Below, one piece after another: positions 17,514 to 25,763 of a stretch of 64,000 nt of DNA. The stretch's first letter is position 1. Every line of letters starts with the position of its first letter. The notes under the pieces were generated by a model. The model was not told the origin of the DNA, did not search any database, and saw only the letters and a list, made by a program, of their open reading frames with translations. Made by a program: the position numbers and the translations under genes. Source of the stretch: Opacimonas immobilis (GTDB lineage Bacteria; Pseudomonadota; Gammaproteobacteria; Enterobacterales; Alteromonadaceae); the NCBI RefSeq assembly GCF_048282545.1, contig NZ_CP182485.1, positions 1,736,001-1,800,000 of the forward strand. The letters run 5' to 3'.

Positions 17514-17885
17514 TTACCAAGGTCCGTATACTACATTATTTGTTTTGGTTTGTGGTGCTTTGGTCAAGTGTACTAAATTCACTCGCTTATTTTTGCACAG
17601 CATGGTTAGGTTAAACAGCTCAGAGGCAGTAAAAGAGTGTTGTTCTATGTACAGGGTATCGACTTGTTGTTGAGATACGATCTTTACGCAATAATCAAAC
17701 ACCATGTCTTTTGCAGGTTTCTGGATACGAATGCCATGGGTTTGTGTATCACTAAAGCGCAACGTATCAGACAATAAATAATTCCACTTACGAGCCACTT
17801 TGCCAGTTTTTAATGAACTAGAAACGTTAGCAAGTATTTGCGGAGCAAAGTCTGTTGTATTAATGTGTTGTGTGTGCAGTGACAT
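17514..17885 (-). CDS. SulA-like SOS cell-division inhibitor (probable)
   Basis: A 123-residue soluble protein with no membrane segment. Its middle (KWNYLLSD, then TQTHGIRIQKPAKD and DTLYIEQHSFTASELFNLTMLC) loosely follows the SulA order: a Trp-containing strand, a conserved Lys region, then the helix before the C-terminal tail. Similarity is weak, and regulation is the stronger evidence: two LexA boxes cover the promoter. In E. coli, LexA-controlled SulA blocks FtsZ during DNA damage. It lies downstream of dgt on the same strand, 73 bases away, with its own promoter. Other small SOS proteins remain possible. Confidence 0.55.
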   Translation of the reverse strand: MSLHTQHINTTDFAPQILANVSSSLKTGKVARKWNYLLSDTLRFSDTQTHGIRIQKPAKDMVFDYCVKIVSQQQVDTLYIEQHSFTASELFNLTMLCKNKRVNLVHLTKAPQTKTNNVVYGPW

Positions 17886-17896
17886 CTCTATACCTA

Positions 17897-17916
17897 TACT
17901 GGTTAAATAAACAGTA
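17897..17916 (-). promoter_or_regulatory. LexA box 1 (proximal)
   Basis: TACTG-N10-CAGTA, matching the gammaproteobacterial LexA consensus apart from one inner base (CTGG-N8-ACAG on plus). It is nested in a longer palindrome, ACCTATACTG...CAGTATAGGT (17892-17921). It overlaps the predicted transcription start (about 17915). Confidence 0.85.
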
Positions 17917-17921
17917 TAGGT

Positions 17922-17950
17922 ATATTAGTACTGTGTTTTTATACAGTCAA
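17922..17950 (-). promoter_or_regulatory. Promoter of the sulA-like gene
   Basis: On the minus strand TTGACT (plus 17945-17950), a 17-base spacer and TAATAT (plus 17922-17927). Both LexA boxes lie on it. Confidence 0.7.
17929..17948 (-). promoter_or_regulatory. LexA box 2 (distal)
   Basis: TACTGT-N8-ACAGTC on plus, a perfect CTGT-N8-ACAG core. It covers the spacer and part of the -35. Its centre is 32 bases from that of box 1, about three helical turns. Confidence 0.85.
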
Positions 17951-17958
17951 ATGTTTTT

Positions 17959-19254
17959 TTACTTGGTACCAAATAAATTGTGGTGCATTTTAAAAGCATA
18001 CTCGTCAGTCATACCGGCAAGATAGTCAACGATTGCCCGTTTTTCCAAGCCTATTTCACGGTTTTTCAGCCATCTGCGGTAAGTGTTCGTCGGCAGTAAT
18101 CGTTCGGGATCAGACTGAAAAGCTTGAAATAATTCAATGACAATTTGCTGCCCTCGATACTCTGCGATTTGCACATCTGTCGTTTGAATAACGTGTTTCC
18201 AAACAAATCCTTTGAAACTCAACAGGTCCTGTTTATCCGCATCGGGCAGTACCGCTTGAAAATCAAGTAAAGGGGTTTTGAAGCGTTCTTGGCGAGTGAT
18301 TTCGATAGCGGTTATGAAATTATTTACAATGGCACCAATGGCATTTTTACGACGATAACTCTCTTCGGAAAACAGCTCTTTTGCTAGAGTGTTAATGCGT
18401 TCGGATAAACGCGTGTTGTTGCGTTGTATGGGGGTAACGACTTCTTCCATAAATTGTGCAATATGAACTTTATGTAACACGATAGCGTCTTCCAAATCAT
18501 GGATCCCATATGCTATATCATCAGCAAGTTCCATGACGGAACAATCAAAACTTTTATACAGTGTTTTACTATGTGCATTAGGAATTTCACAGAAATCCAT
18601 GAATGTCTGAGCATCATCTTGGTCAATACCAGATAGCAACCATTCAAATACGTTTGCATCACACTGATACAGTCCTTTTGGTGGGATATAGTTTCGGGCA
18701 ATAATTTCTCTGATGCTGCTAGCCTGACAATCAGGGTAGGGTGCACTTAGATTATCAAGATAATTTGGGTATTTAATCAGACCCAGTAAAGTACGTCTTG
18801 ACAGATTCATACCATTGGCTTTGGTATAGGGTTCGAGAGCCGAAACGATGCGAAAGGTTTGTCCATTTCCTTCAAAACCACCGTTGTCTTTTAAAACATA
18901 ATTTAATGCAATTTCGCCACCATGGCCAAATGGCGGATGACCGATATCATGCGCCATACATATGGTTTCGATTAAATCGCTGTCCAAAGACAACATCTTT
19001 GACTGTGTTGGAAATTTAGAATTGAGTTGTTCGGTGATCCCTGCACCAATTTGAGCCGCCTCAAGTGAATGAGTCAGACGAGTGCGATAAAAATCATTAA
19101 CCCCGATACCGTGTATTTGTGTCTTGGCTTGCAAGCGACGAAATGCAGCTGAGTGCATTACTCTTGCTTTATCGCGCTGAGCCGCACTGCGGTGGTCGCC
19201 GTCCCTTAAATCGGTTCTCGGTTGAAAACGTTGTTCCCAAATTTGGTGAGTCAT
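17959..19254 (-). CDS. dgt: dGTP triphosphohydrolase-like HD-domain protein
   Basis: Predicted to cleave dNTPs (typically dGTP) to the nucleoside and triphosphate. The 431 residues start with the family signature around DLRDGDHRSAAQRDKARV and AFRRLQAKTQ. The HD metal motif follows in CMAHDIGHPPFGHGGE near 118-133, and a late Asp occurs in MELADDIAYGIHDLEDA. It is the shorter type, not the 505-residue E. coli form. A terminator lies between it and the upstream cheB-cheR gene. Such enzymes can serve dNTP balance or phage resistance, but nothing nearby supports defence. Confidence 0.88.
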   Translation of the reverse strand: MTHQIWEQRFQPRTDLRDGDHRSAAQRDKARVMHSAAFRRLQAKTQIHGIGVNDFYRTRLTHSLEAAQIGAGITEQLNSKFPTQSKMLSLDSDLIETICMAHDIGHPPFGHGGEIALNYVLKDNGGFEGNGQTFRIVSALEPYTKANGMNLSRRTLLGLIKYPNYLDNLSAPYPDCQASSIREIIARNYIPPKGLYQCDANVFEWLLSGIDQDDAQTFMDFCEIPNAHSKTLYKSFDCSVMELADDIAYGIHDLEDAIVLHKVHIAQFMEEVVTPIQRNNTRLSERINTLAKELFSEESYRRKNAIGAIVNNFITAIEITRQERFKTPLLDFQAVLPDADKQDLLSFKGFVWKHVIQTTDVQIAEYRGQQIVIELFQAFQSDPERLLPTNTYRRWLKNREIGLEKRAIVDYLAGMTDEYAFKMHHNLFGTK

Positions 19255-19272
19255 TCCTTAAATCCTTCTCAT

Positions 19273-19303
19273 AAAAAAGGGCAATGCGCTCACATTACCC
19301 TTT
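19273..19303 (-). terminator. Terminator of the cheB-cheR fusion gene
   Basis: On minus AAAGGGTAATG pairs with CATTGCCCTTT (one wobble) around a 6-nt loop, followed by six T's. Confidence 0.8.
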
Positions 19304-19327
19304 AACTTGGTGAATGTCGATAAGACG

Positions 19328-21856
19328 TTATTTGAGCTCTCGCATGGAGATAACCACACCATTGTTATTCTGACCAATGGTGTAAGGACTGATTGATATC
19401 TCAACTTCTCGCCCATTTTCAGCTTTGGTCGTTTGATGGACACTTTCACCGCCGTTGTTGACGCTGTTTATGTGTTCGTGCAAACCTTCAAATTCGAACT
19501 TGAGTGACAAATCCATAAATGGACGATTCAAATCGAAGTCCATGATATTCATAAAGTTCGTTAATGGACGAGTATAACGACGAATGCGCAAATCAGAATC
19601 CAAGAACAACACGGCAAGTTCTGTGGCAGTTAATAAATTCTCTAAGTCATTATTAATATCTGTCAGTTCGACAATTTTTTGTTGATATTCGCTGTTTACC
19701 GTATACAACTCTTCGTTTACCGATTGCAATTCTTCGTTGGTTGATTGCAACTCTTCGTTGGCCGCCATGAGTTCTTCATTACTCGACTGTAATTCCTCAC
19801 TAGTGGTATCCAAATCCTCTAATGCCTCACGATACATACGCTGACATTCAACAAGCGAGCTATCGAGTTCCATAATTCGTTGCTGGGTTTGTTCATCTGG
19901 GGTATAAACTACGTCAGCAACTGGCTTGCTACTGACGCTTTCTTCAATAAAGCTGATGGCGATGTATTTTTCGACTTCATCATCTTCGGTAAAGGTATAG
20001 CAGTTCAAACCATAGCTTTTAAGCATGCCCTCGGCGTCCTTTTCGCTTAACACACTTTCCATTAATACGCTTTTGTCTTCCCTAATTACTTGGTGTGCAG
20101 CAGACAAAACGTGACTGGTTAATTCAGGAATCAAAATATCAGCAACATCTTTAGTGACTTCGCCGGGCTTAAGTTTTGTCGTGAAGATCGACGTATCCCC
20201 GTAGCTGTATACCAGTTGTAGTTTGGAATCGATGATAAACGTAGGCGGAATATAACGTTCTTGTAATGACTTTATTCCGATCAAGCGATTGCGCGGCTTA
20301 ATCGCACGTTTGTTGATGCGTTCGATGTATTGTGGAATGGTTTTTGGTTCATACCCGCCGCGACGGATCCCTTGCGTGGTAATCGATGAAACAGGGATGC
20401 GTAAATCTTGGGTTTTTTGGTATACGCGCAGTTTTGAGTCAATGGTGTGGAAATAGTTTGAGAAATTTCCTGGGGATTCAGCGCTACCAAGCACCATGTA
20501 GCCATTTTTCTTGAGCGCAAAATGGAAAAATGCGAGCGCTTTTTGTTGTGCTGGGGTCTGTAAATAAATCAATGTATTACGACAGCTAACCAAATCCATG
20601 TTCGAGAATGGCGGATCTTGAATGACATTGTGTGTGGCCAATACAACCAGCGAGCGTAGCTCTTTTGTAACTTGGTAATTTCCATCAGAAAGGGTATGGA
20701 AGTAGGTGCTTAGGTATCTACTGGGCACCTCATTGGAGATGCCAGTAGGGTAAATTCCGGTCGCTGCGTACGCGACAGCGGACTGATCAATGTCTGAAGC
20801 AAAAACCTTGATTTGACGCTCTAAGCCAAGTTCTCGAATTGTACTGTCAAATAACATGGCAATCGTGTAAGCCTCTTCACCGGTGGAGCAACCCGTACAC
20901 CATACGCGAATAGGGTCCTTCGGAGTACTTTCCATTACTAGAGGTTTAACAACGTCTTCACGTACCTTGTCCCATAACTCTTTGTCACGGAAAAACTGAG
21001 TGACACCAATGAGTAGATCTTGTTTAACCAGTTCTATTTCATTTTCGTTTTCTTGTAGGTATTCCCAATACTCTTGCAAAGAAAGTTTATTGTTAATACT
21101 CATACGGTGCTCAATACGGCGAGCAACAGTGGACTCTTTGTAAGCTTTAAAGTCCAAGTCCGTTTGTTTTTGGATGAGCTTGAGGATCTGTTCCAAAATG
21201 CCTGTATTCTGTGATAAATGGAACTTGAATTTGTCAGTAGTGGTCGCAGTTAATGGATGCGAGATAAAGTTTTTGATGTACTTTGGCATCTCAGTGACTT
21301 TTAATACAAAATCCACTGAGCCCGTGTTTATCGCATTTTGTGGCATGCCATTAAATTGTGCTTCTTCAGGATCTTGTGCAATGACCATCGCACCAGCTTC
21401 TTTTAATGCCTGAATGCCTCGACAGCCATCTGAACCAGTCCCGGATAAGATAATACCAACCGCTTTATTTTGGGAATCTTCTGCAAGAGTCCTAAAAAAC
21501 TCATTGATGGGTAAGTTGATGCGATTGTCAGGTGGCAGTTCAGACAAGTAAATCTTACCATCAGTTACTCGCATAAGTTTACCGGCAGGAATCAAATAGA
21601 CAGTGTCGGCAAGTAACGTTTCACCTTCAGTCGCTTGATGCGTTGGCATGTTCGTATGCTTTTTGAGGAGTTCATCCATCATACTCTTGAAGTCGGGTGA
21701 CAAATGTTGCACCACAACAAAAGCACAACCCAAATCATCGGGTAATGCATCAAATAAACTTTCTAAAGCCTCGAGACCACCAGCTGAAGCCCCGATAGCG
21801 ACAATGTGAGAAGGGGTGTTGCCTGAACGAGATTCATCTTGCATCGATATATCCAT
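19328..21856 (-). CDS. CheB-CheR methylesterase/methyltransferase fusion with PAS domain
   Basis: An 842-residue cytosolic protein. Residues about 15-200 form a CheB methylesterase domain without a receiver: catalytic Ser in GASAGGLEAL, His in VVQHLSPDF, Asp in SGTGSDGCRGI. Residues about 215-480 form a CheR methyltransferase, with the SAM motif VWCTGCSTGEEAYT and later SCRNTLIYL. A coiled coil at about 680-730 repeats the heptad NEEL (SNEELMAANEELQSTNEEL), and a PAS domain ends the protein. Many relatives continue into a histidine kinase; this one stops, and a separate kinase gene lies just upstream. No chemoreceptor or che operon is nearby, so a signalling role other than chemotaxis is likely. 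Confidence 0.92.
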   Translation of the reverse strand: MDISMQDESRSGNTPSHIVAIGASAGGLEALESLFDALPDDLGCAFVVVQHLSPDFKSMMDELLKKHTNMPTHQATEGETLLADTVYLIPAGKLMRVTDGKIYLSELPPDNRINLPINEFFRTLAEDSQNKAVGIILSGTGSDGCRGIQALKEAGAMVIAQDPEEAQFNGMPQNAINTGSVDFVLKVTEMPKYIKNFISHPLTATTTDKFKFHLSQNTGILEQILKLIQKQTDLDFKAYKESTVARRIEHRMSINNKLSLQEYWEYLQENENEIELVKQDLLIGVTQFFRDKELWDKVREDVVKPLVMESTPKDPIRVWCTGCSTGEEAYTIAMLFDSTIRELGLERQIKVFASDIDQSAVAYAATGIYPTGISNEVPSRYLSTYFHTLSDGNYQVTKELRSLVVLATHNVIQDPPFSNMDLVSCRNTLIYLQTPAQQKALAFFHFALKKNGYMVLGSAESPGNFSNYFHTIDSKLRVYQKTQDLRIPVSSITTQGIRRGGYEPKTIPQYIERINKRAIKPRNRLIGIKSLQERYIPPTFIIDSKLQLVYSYGDTSIFTTKLKPGEVTKDVADILIPELTSHVLSAAHQVIREDKSVLMESVLSEKDAEGMLKSYGLNCYTFTEDDEVEKYIAISFIEESVSSKPVADVVYTPDEQTQQRIMELDSSLVECQRMYREALEDLDTTSEELQSSNEELMAANEELQSTNEELQSVNEELYTVNSEYQQKIVELTDINNDLENLLTATELAVLFLDSDLRIRRYTRPLTNFMNIMDFDLNRPFMDLSLKFEFEGLHEHINSVNNGGESVHQTTKAENGREVEISISPYTIGQNNNGVVISMRELK

Positions 21857-21944
21857 AATTCATCTTTTCATTTATGTATTTAAAATAGCACACGAGCACA
21901 AACCATTCACTATTCAAGAAGTAAATATTCTAATTGTCACAGCG

Positions 21945-21976
21945 GCATCCTAGTGTTGCGGTATCCTTGTGTTGCA
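21945..21976. repeat. Two-copy imperfect 16-base tandem repeat
   Basis: The units at 21945-21960 and 21961-21976 agree at 13 of 16 positions around ATCC-T-GTGTTGC. They lie about 90-120 bases upstream of the cheB-cheR start and could be a regulator site. No known motif is recognised. Confidence 0.5.
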
Positions 21977-22043
21977 ACATCGTGGAGTATTCCAGCAGCG
22001 TCGGTTGATCATCGCCAAACAACATGATGGTGTGTCCTTTTAA

Positions 22044-23612
22044 TTATCGTTTAGTATAGTCAAAATGTTTAATATTAGTGGGAATTTTTTGGAGAGTTGT
22101 GATCGCCATGGGGACGCTAAAGATAAATGTCGAACCCACACCAACGATCGATGAAACCTTGATTTCACCTCCCATTAATTCTGCGATACTTTTACAAATC
22201 GCTAAACCCAAGCCGGTCCCACCAAAGTGGCGAGTGGTTGACTCATCAGCTTGTTTAAAGGGTTCAAAAATCGAATTCAACTTGGCAGCAGGGATGCCAA
22301 TGCCTGTATCTTTTACACTAAAAGATACATTTTCTGTATCGCCAGAAATACGCAATAAAACGGCGCCTGTTTGAGTAAACTTGATGGCATTTGCCAAAAA
22401 GTTATTGAGAACTTGGTTGATCCTGATGGGGTCTGTACTGCGTTTAGGGTTAAAGCCTGGTGAGATTTCAATATCGAGCTTTAATGGTTTTTGTAGTTGT
22501 AATTTAAACTTATCAATAGCCTTTTTGCCTAAGTCGGTAATGTCGACAGCGATACTTTCAAGTGCCATTTCATGGGAGTCAATTTTAGATAAGTCGAGAA
22601 TATCATTAATCAGCGAGAGGAGATCGTTTGACGACTGCATGGCCATTTCGATGAGACTTTGCGAGTCTGCATCCAAATCATAACTTTGTAGGATTTGTAA
22701 TGCACCCATAATCGTATTCATTGGAGTGCGGATTTCGTGACTCATATTGGCTAAAAAACGGGTGCGAGCATTCGTCGCATCCTGTGCCTTAATCATATTT
22801 TCTTGTGCAAGCGTAGCCTGATTGACAATTTCTTGCTGGATTATTTCACTTTCAGTGGTATCTACACAGGTTCCGACGATACGAAAATTTTGTCCAGTTT
22901 CATCGATGTAAAACCGAGCATTGATTTTGATAAATGCGATACGGCCGAGTGCCGTCATTATTCTAGAGGTAATCAGGAGGGTGTTATTTTCCAACAATCC
23001 TTTACTACCCTGGTTAAAATTATCAATGAATTCCTTGCGATCCTCTGGGTGGATCATATCTACCCATGAACTAAAACCTCGAATATCATGAGCTGAGACG
23101 ACATCAAAAAGCACAAACATAGAATCATCCCAATACAACTTATCGCTTGCAACATGATAATCCCATGTACCGGTATTGGATGCGTAAAGGGCAAGATTCA
23201 CGCGTTCACGGAAAAACGCACTTTCCTCTTGTTCTTTTATTTCTAATGTTACATCTTGAGCCGTACCAAATCGTCTGTGGATTACCCCATCGACAAATTC
23301 ACCGGTCATAGACAGTTTGATTTTTTTTTGTTTATTTTTTGCTGTGCGGATTGTGGTAATCAGTTCAAAGGGTTTTTGAAATCTTTCCAACTGCTTCAAG
23401 GCACTAGTGATTTTTTCCATATCATCGGCATTGAAAAAAATCGAGTGTTGTTCGATGACTGGGGAGTAATTCTCAATATCACAGTCAAATACTTGATACA
23501 TTCCCTGCGACCACAACATCTCACCAGACACATAGTTAAATTCAAAGGAACCCAGTCTTTGTGAATCTTCTATGAACTTATTAAGTTGTGATTGAGGTTG
23601 CATTAAATCCAT
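22044..23612 (-). CDS. Soluble PAS-PAS hybrid-type histidine kinase without receiver
   Basis: A 522-residue sensor kinase with no membrane segment. Two PAS-like regions (about 10-130 and 135-265) precede a HisKA domain with the phospho-acceptor His in FLANMSHEIRTPMN near 292. An HATPase domain follows, with the N box NQVLNNFLANAIKF, DTGIGIP and GGTGLGLAICKSI. The HisKA sequence is of the kind usually found in hybrid kinases, but no receiver domain follows, and no response-regulator gene is near. It lies 187 bases upstream of the cheB-cheR fusion and 12 bases downstream of yfbR. It may act with the fusion protein, supplying the kinase part that other fusions carry. Confidence 0.9.
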   Translation of the reverse strand: MDLMQPQSQLNKFIEDSQRLGSFEFNYVSGEMLWSQGMYQVFDCDIENYSPVIEQHSIFFNADDMEKITSALKQLERFQKPFELITTIRTAKNKQKKIKLSMTGEFVDGVIHRRFGTAQDVTLEIKEQEESAFFRERVNLALYASNTGTWDYHVASDKLYWDDSMFVLFDVVSAHDIRGFSSWVDMIHPEDRKEFIDNFNQGSKGLLENNTLLITSRIMTALGRIAFIKINARFYIDETGQNFRIVGTCVDTTESEIIQQEIVNQATLAQENMIKAQDATNARTRFLANMSHEIRTPMNTIMGALQILQSYDLDADSQSLIEMAMQSSNDLLSLINDILDLSKIDSHEMALESIAVDITDLGKKAIDKFKLQLQKPLKLDIEISPGFNPKRSTDPIRINQVLNNFLANAIKFTQTGAVLLRISGDTENVSFSVKDTGIGIPAAKLNSIFEPFKQADESTTRHFGGTGLGLAICKSIAELMGGEIKVSSIVGVGSTFIFSVPMAITTLQKIPTNIKHFDYTKR

Positions 23613-23624
23613 TTGCTTATCTGC

Positions 23625-24227
23625 TTAATTGTGACTTAATTCATCGACGCTAACCGCACATAATTCAGCAAACGTTTCAAGAAAAAACTCGACTTCAGGC
23701 ATGTCTTCAGCAAAGTTTTGAATCATTATTGATAAGCGTTGAGCGACATGATCAAACTCGTGATTGCCAAATCGAAGTTCGTCTTTTGCTTTGAGATAAG
23801 CTGAGAGTAAATCTGCCGCTTTAACAATTTGCTTGTATTCTGGGTCCACATTATTTTGGATCAATAAAGAATCGAATAACGGTTGTAATTTAGGGGGTAA
23901 TGTTGCCAGACATTCTTGCTCAGCAAGCGCTTCGAGTTTTTTGAATTCAGCCGTGAGGGCAGGATTATGGTATTTGGTTACGTGGTTGATATCTTGAAGT
24001 TTGGTTTCCGAAACCTCATGGTAGAGTGCGGTTGTTGCGACCTTGTCAGGATTAATATTACCGCCGAAATACGTGTTTCGGATGACCGCAAGCAGATGTG
24101 CAATCACAGCAACTTGGTGTGAATGCTCTGCGACATTCTCAGACTTTATGCTGTGCATCAATGCCCAACGCTTGATTAATGGCATTCGCAAAATCCAAGC
24201 TAAAAAAGCACTTTGCTGCTTCATCAT
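23625..24227 (-). CDS. yfbR: 5'-deoxynucleotidase YfbR-like, with altered HD motif
   Basis: HD-superfamily protein of 200 residues; E. coli YfbR hydrolyses deoxynucleoside 5'-monophosphates. It aligns along its length: KRWALMHSIKSENVAEHSHQVA at the start (including the metal His), and KAADLLSAYLKAKDEL with the late metal Asp. At the HD pair, however, the sequence reads LYHEVSE, so the Asp is Glu (codons CAT GAG). The catalytic Asp eight residues further on is kept. Activity may be changed. The gene follows alaA by 5 bases, as yfbR does in E. coli. Confidence 0.88.
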   Translation of the reverse strand: MMKQQSAFLAWILRMPLIKRWALMHSIKSENVAEHSHQVAVIAHLLAVIRNTYFGGNINPDKVATTALYHEVSETKLQDINHVTKYHNPALTAEFKKLEALAEQECLATLPPKLQPLFDSLLIQNNVDPEYKQIVKAADLLSAYLKAKDELRFGNHEFDHVAQRLSIMIQNFAEDMPEVEFFLETFAELCAVSVDELSHN

Positions 24228-24232
24228 GTTAC

Positions 24233-25447
24233 TTAACCTTGTTGATAAGTAGAAAAGAAACGTTCAAGTCGAGAAAAAGCGGAAGATAAGACATCAGTAT
24301 GTGGTAAGAACACTAACCTAAAATAGCATCCTTCGTTCAAATTAAAAGCTCGGCCGTGGACTAAAAGCATTTTTTCTTCTTGCAGTAAATCAAAAATCAT
24401 TTGTTCGTCATTACGTATTCTGAATTTTTCAGCATCGACACGAGCGAATGCATACAAAGCTCCCATTGGTTTAACACAGGTTATACCTTCGATCTGGTTG
24501 AGCTTGTCATACGCCATGTTACGCTGTTGCAATAAACGCCCACCATCGTGTACCAGATCATTTATCGATTGGTAACCACCTAAAGCCGTTTGAATGGCAT
24601 GTTGGCAAGGAACATTGGCACACATACGCATTGAAGATAGCATATTAAGACCATTAATATACTCACGAGCAATTCGCTTATTTCCCGATACCACTAACCA
24701 GCCAGCCCGAAAACCGGCAACGCGATAATTCTTTGATAAACCTGAGAAGGTGACCATAAACAAGTCATCTGCTAACGATGCAATACACGTATGCTGCGCC
24801 TCGTCATATAAGATTTTGTCATAGATTTCATCACTAAAGATGACCAAGTTATGCTCTCTGGCAATATCGATGATCGATAATAGTAATTCTTTGGAATACA
24901 CCGCACCGGTCGGGTTGTTTGGATTGATTAACACAATGGCTTTCGTGTTGGCTGTGATTTTCCCGCGAATATCATCCAAATCCGGGAACCAACCCGCTTG
25001 CTCATCACAGCGATAATGCACAGGTGTGCCAGATGAAAGACTGACCGCCGCGGTCCATAGAGGATAATCTGGTGCAGGCAACAACACTTCGTCGCCGGTG
25101 TCGAGTAAAGCTTGCATTGACATCATAATCATTTCACTGACGCCATTACCAATAAAGACATCCTGAGCCGAAATGCCCATGACAGCCTTTTGTTGATAAT
25201 ATTGCATTACAGCTACTTTGGCAGCGTAAATCCCAGTTGCTTCCGAGTAGCCTTGTGCGGAAGGTAAATTATAGATGACGTCTTTTAAAATATCGTCGGG
25301 TGCCTCAAAGCCAAATGGGGCAGGGTTACCGATGTTTAATTTGAGGATACGATGACCTTCTTCTTCCATGATTCTGGCTTTTTCATGAATAGGGCCTCGG
25401 ATGTCATAACAGACGTTATCCAATTTACTGGATTTGTTTACTAACAC
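24233..25447 (-). CDS. alaA: Glutamate-pyruvate (alanine) aminotransferase
   Basis: PLP aminotransferase that makes alanine from pyruvate. It has the fold-type I core NIGNPAPFGFEAPDDI, INPNNPTGAVYSKELL and the PLP Lys in FSGLSKNYRVAGFRAGW. The long frame reaches an ATG at 25504, but the first 19 residues have no counterpart. The GTG at 25447, with AGAG upstream, gives 404 residues (E. coli AlaA is 405) and the N-terminus leading into KSSKLDNVCYDIRGP. The neighbour yfbR confirms the assignment. Confidence 0.9.
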   Translation of the reverse strand: MLVNKSSKLDNVCYDIRGPIHEKARIMEEEGHRILKLNIGNPAPFGFEAPDDILKDVIYNLPSAQGYSEATGIYAAKVAVMQYYQQKAVMGISAQDVFIGNGVSEMIMMSMQALLDTGDEVLLPAPDYPLWTAAVSLSSGTPVHYRCDEQAGWFPDLDDIRGKITANTKAIVLINPNNPTGAVYSKELLLSIIDIAREHNLVIFSDEIYDKILYDEAQHTCIASLADDLFMVTFSGLSKNYRVAGFRAGWLVVSGNKRIAREYINGLNMLSSMRMCANVPCQHAIQTALGGYQSINDLVHDGGRLLQQRNMAYDKLNQIEGITCVKPMGALYAFARVDAEKFRIRNDEQMIFDLLQEEKMLLVHGRAFNLNEGCYFRLVFLPHTDVLSSAFSRLERFFSTYQQG

Positions 25448-25617
25448 AATTATTTCGCTCTTGTTTCTGATACGGAAAGAATACCTTACATCACTTGATT
25501 TCACTAGTGTTTTTCATAGACAGTAGAAACTTTTCTAGTGCAGAACGGTCTTAGCTAATAGGAGGTATTATATTACCAATTTATTTGGCAGGTTTGACCT
25601 TTGCGCGTTAGCCATTG

Positions 25618-25662
25618 AATCTGGACCAACGATGAGTTCGTTGAGTTAGCGGGTTCCAGATT
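25618..25662. other. Structured intergenic element between alaA and the DUF2189 gene
   Basis: The outer arms AATCTGGA (25618-25625) and TCCAGATT (25655-25662) pair perfectly over 8 bases. Inside them CAACGA (25627-25632) pairs with TCGTTG (25638-25643). It sits in a 316-base stretch between divergent starts, has no T-run and encodes no protein. It is a candidate small RNA or operator. Confidence 0.4.
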
Positions 25663-25763
25663 AGTTCGCTTAGGGAACAACATCGATTTTCATTAGGATA
25701 TTATCCAATTTGCCGTTATAATGTTAATTGAATGTAAATTAATAGTTAACAGCTGAGGTTCAG

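Noticed and set aside
17959..19254. dgt as part of a phage-defence system
   Set aside because: dNTP triphosphohydrolases can act in defence, but the neighbours are signalling and SOS genes and no other defence gene is present; a housekeeping role is simpler.
19690..19800. Short repeated DNA units suggestive of a repeat array
   Set aside because: The repeats encode the NEEL heptads of a coiled coil within the cheB-cheR fusion; protein structure explains them.
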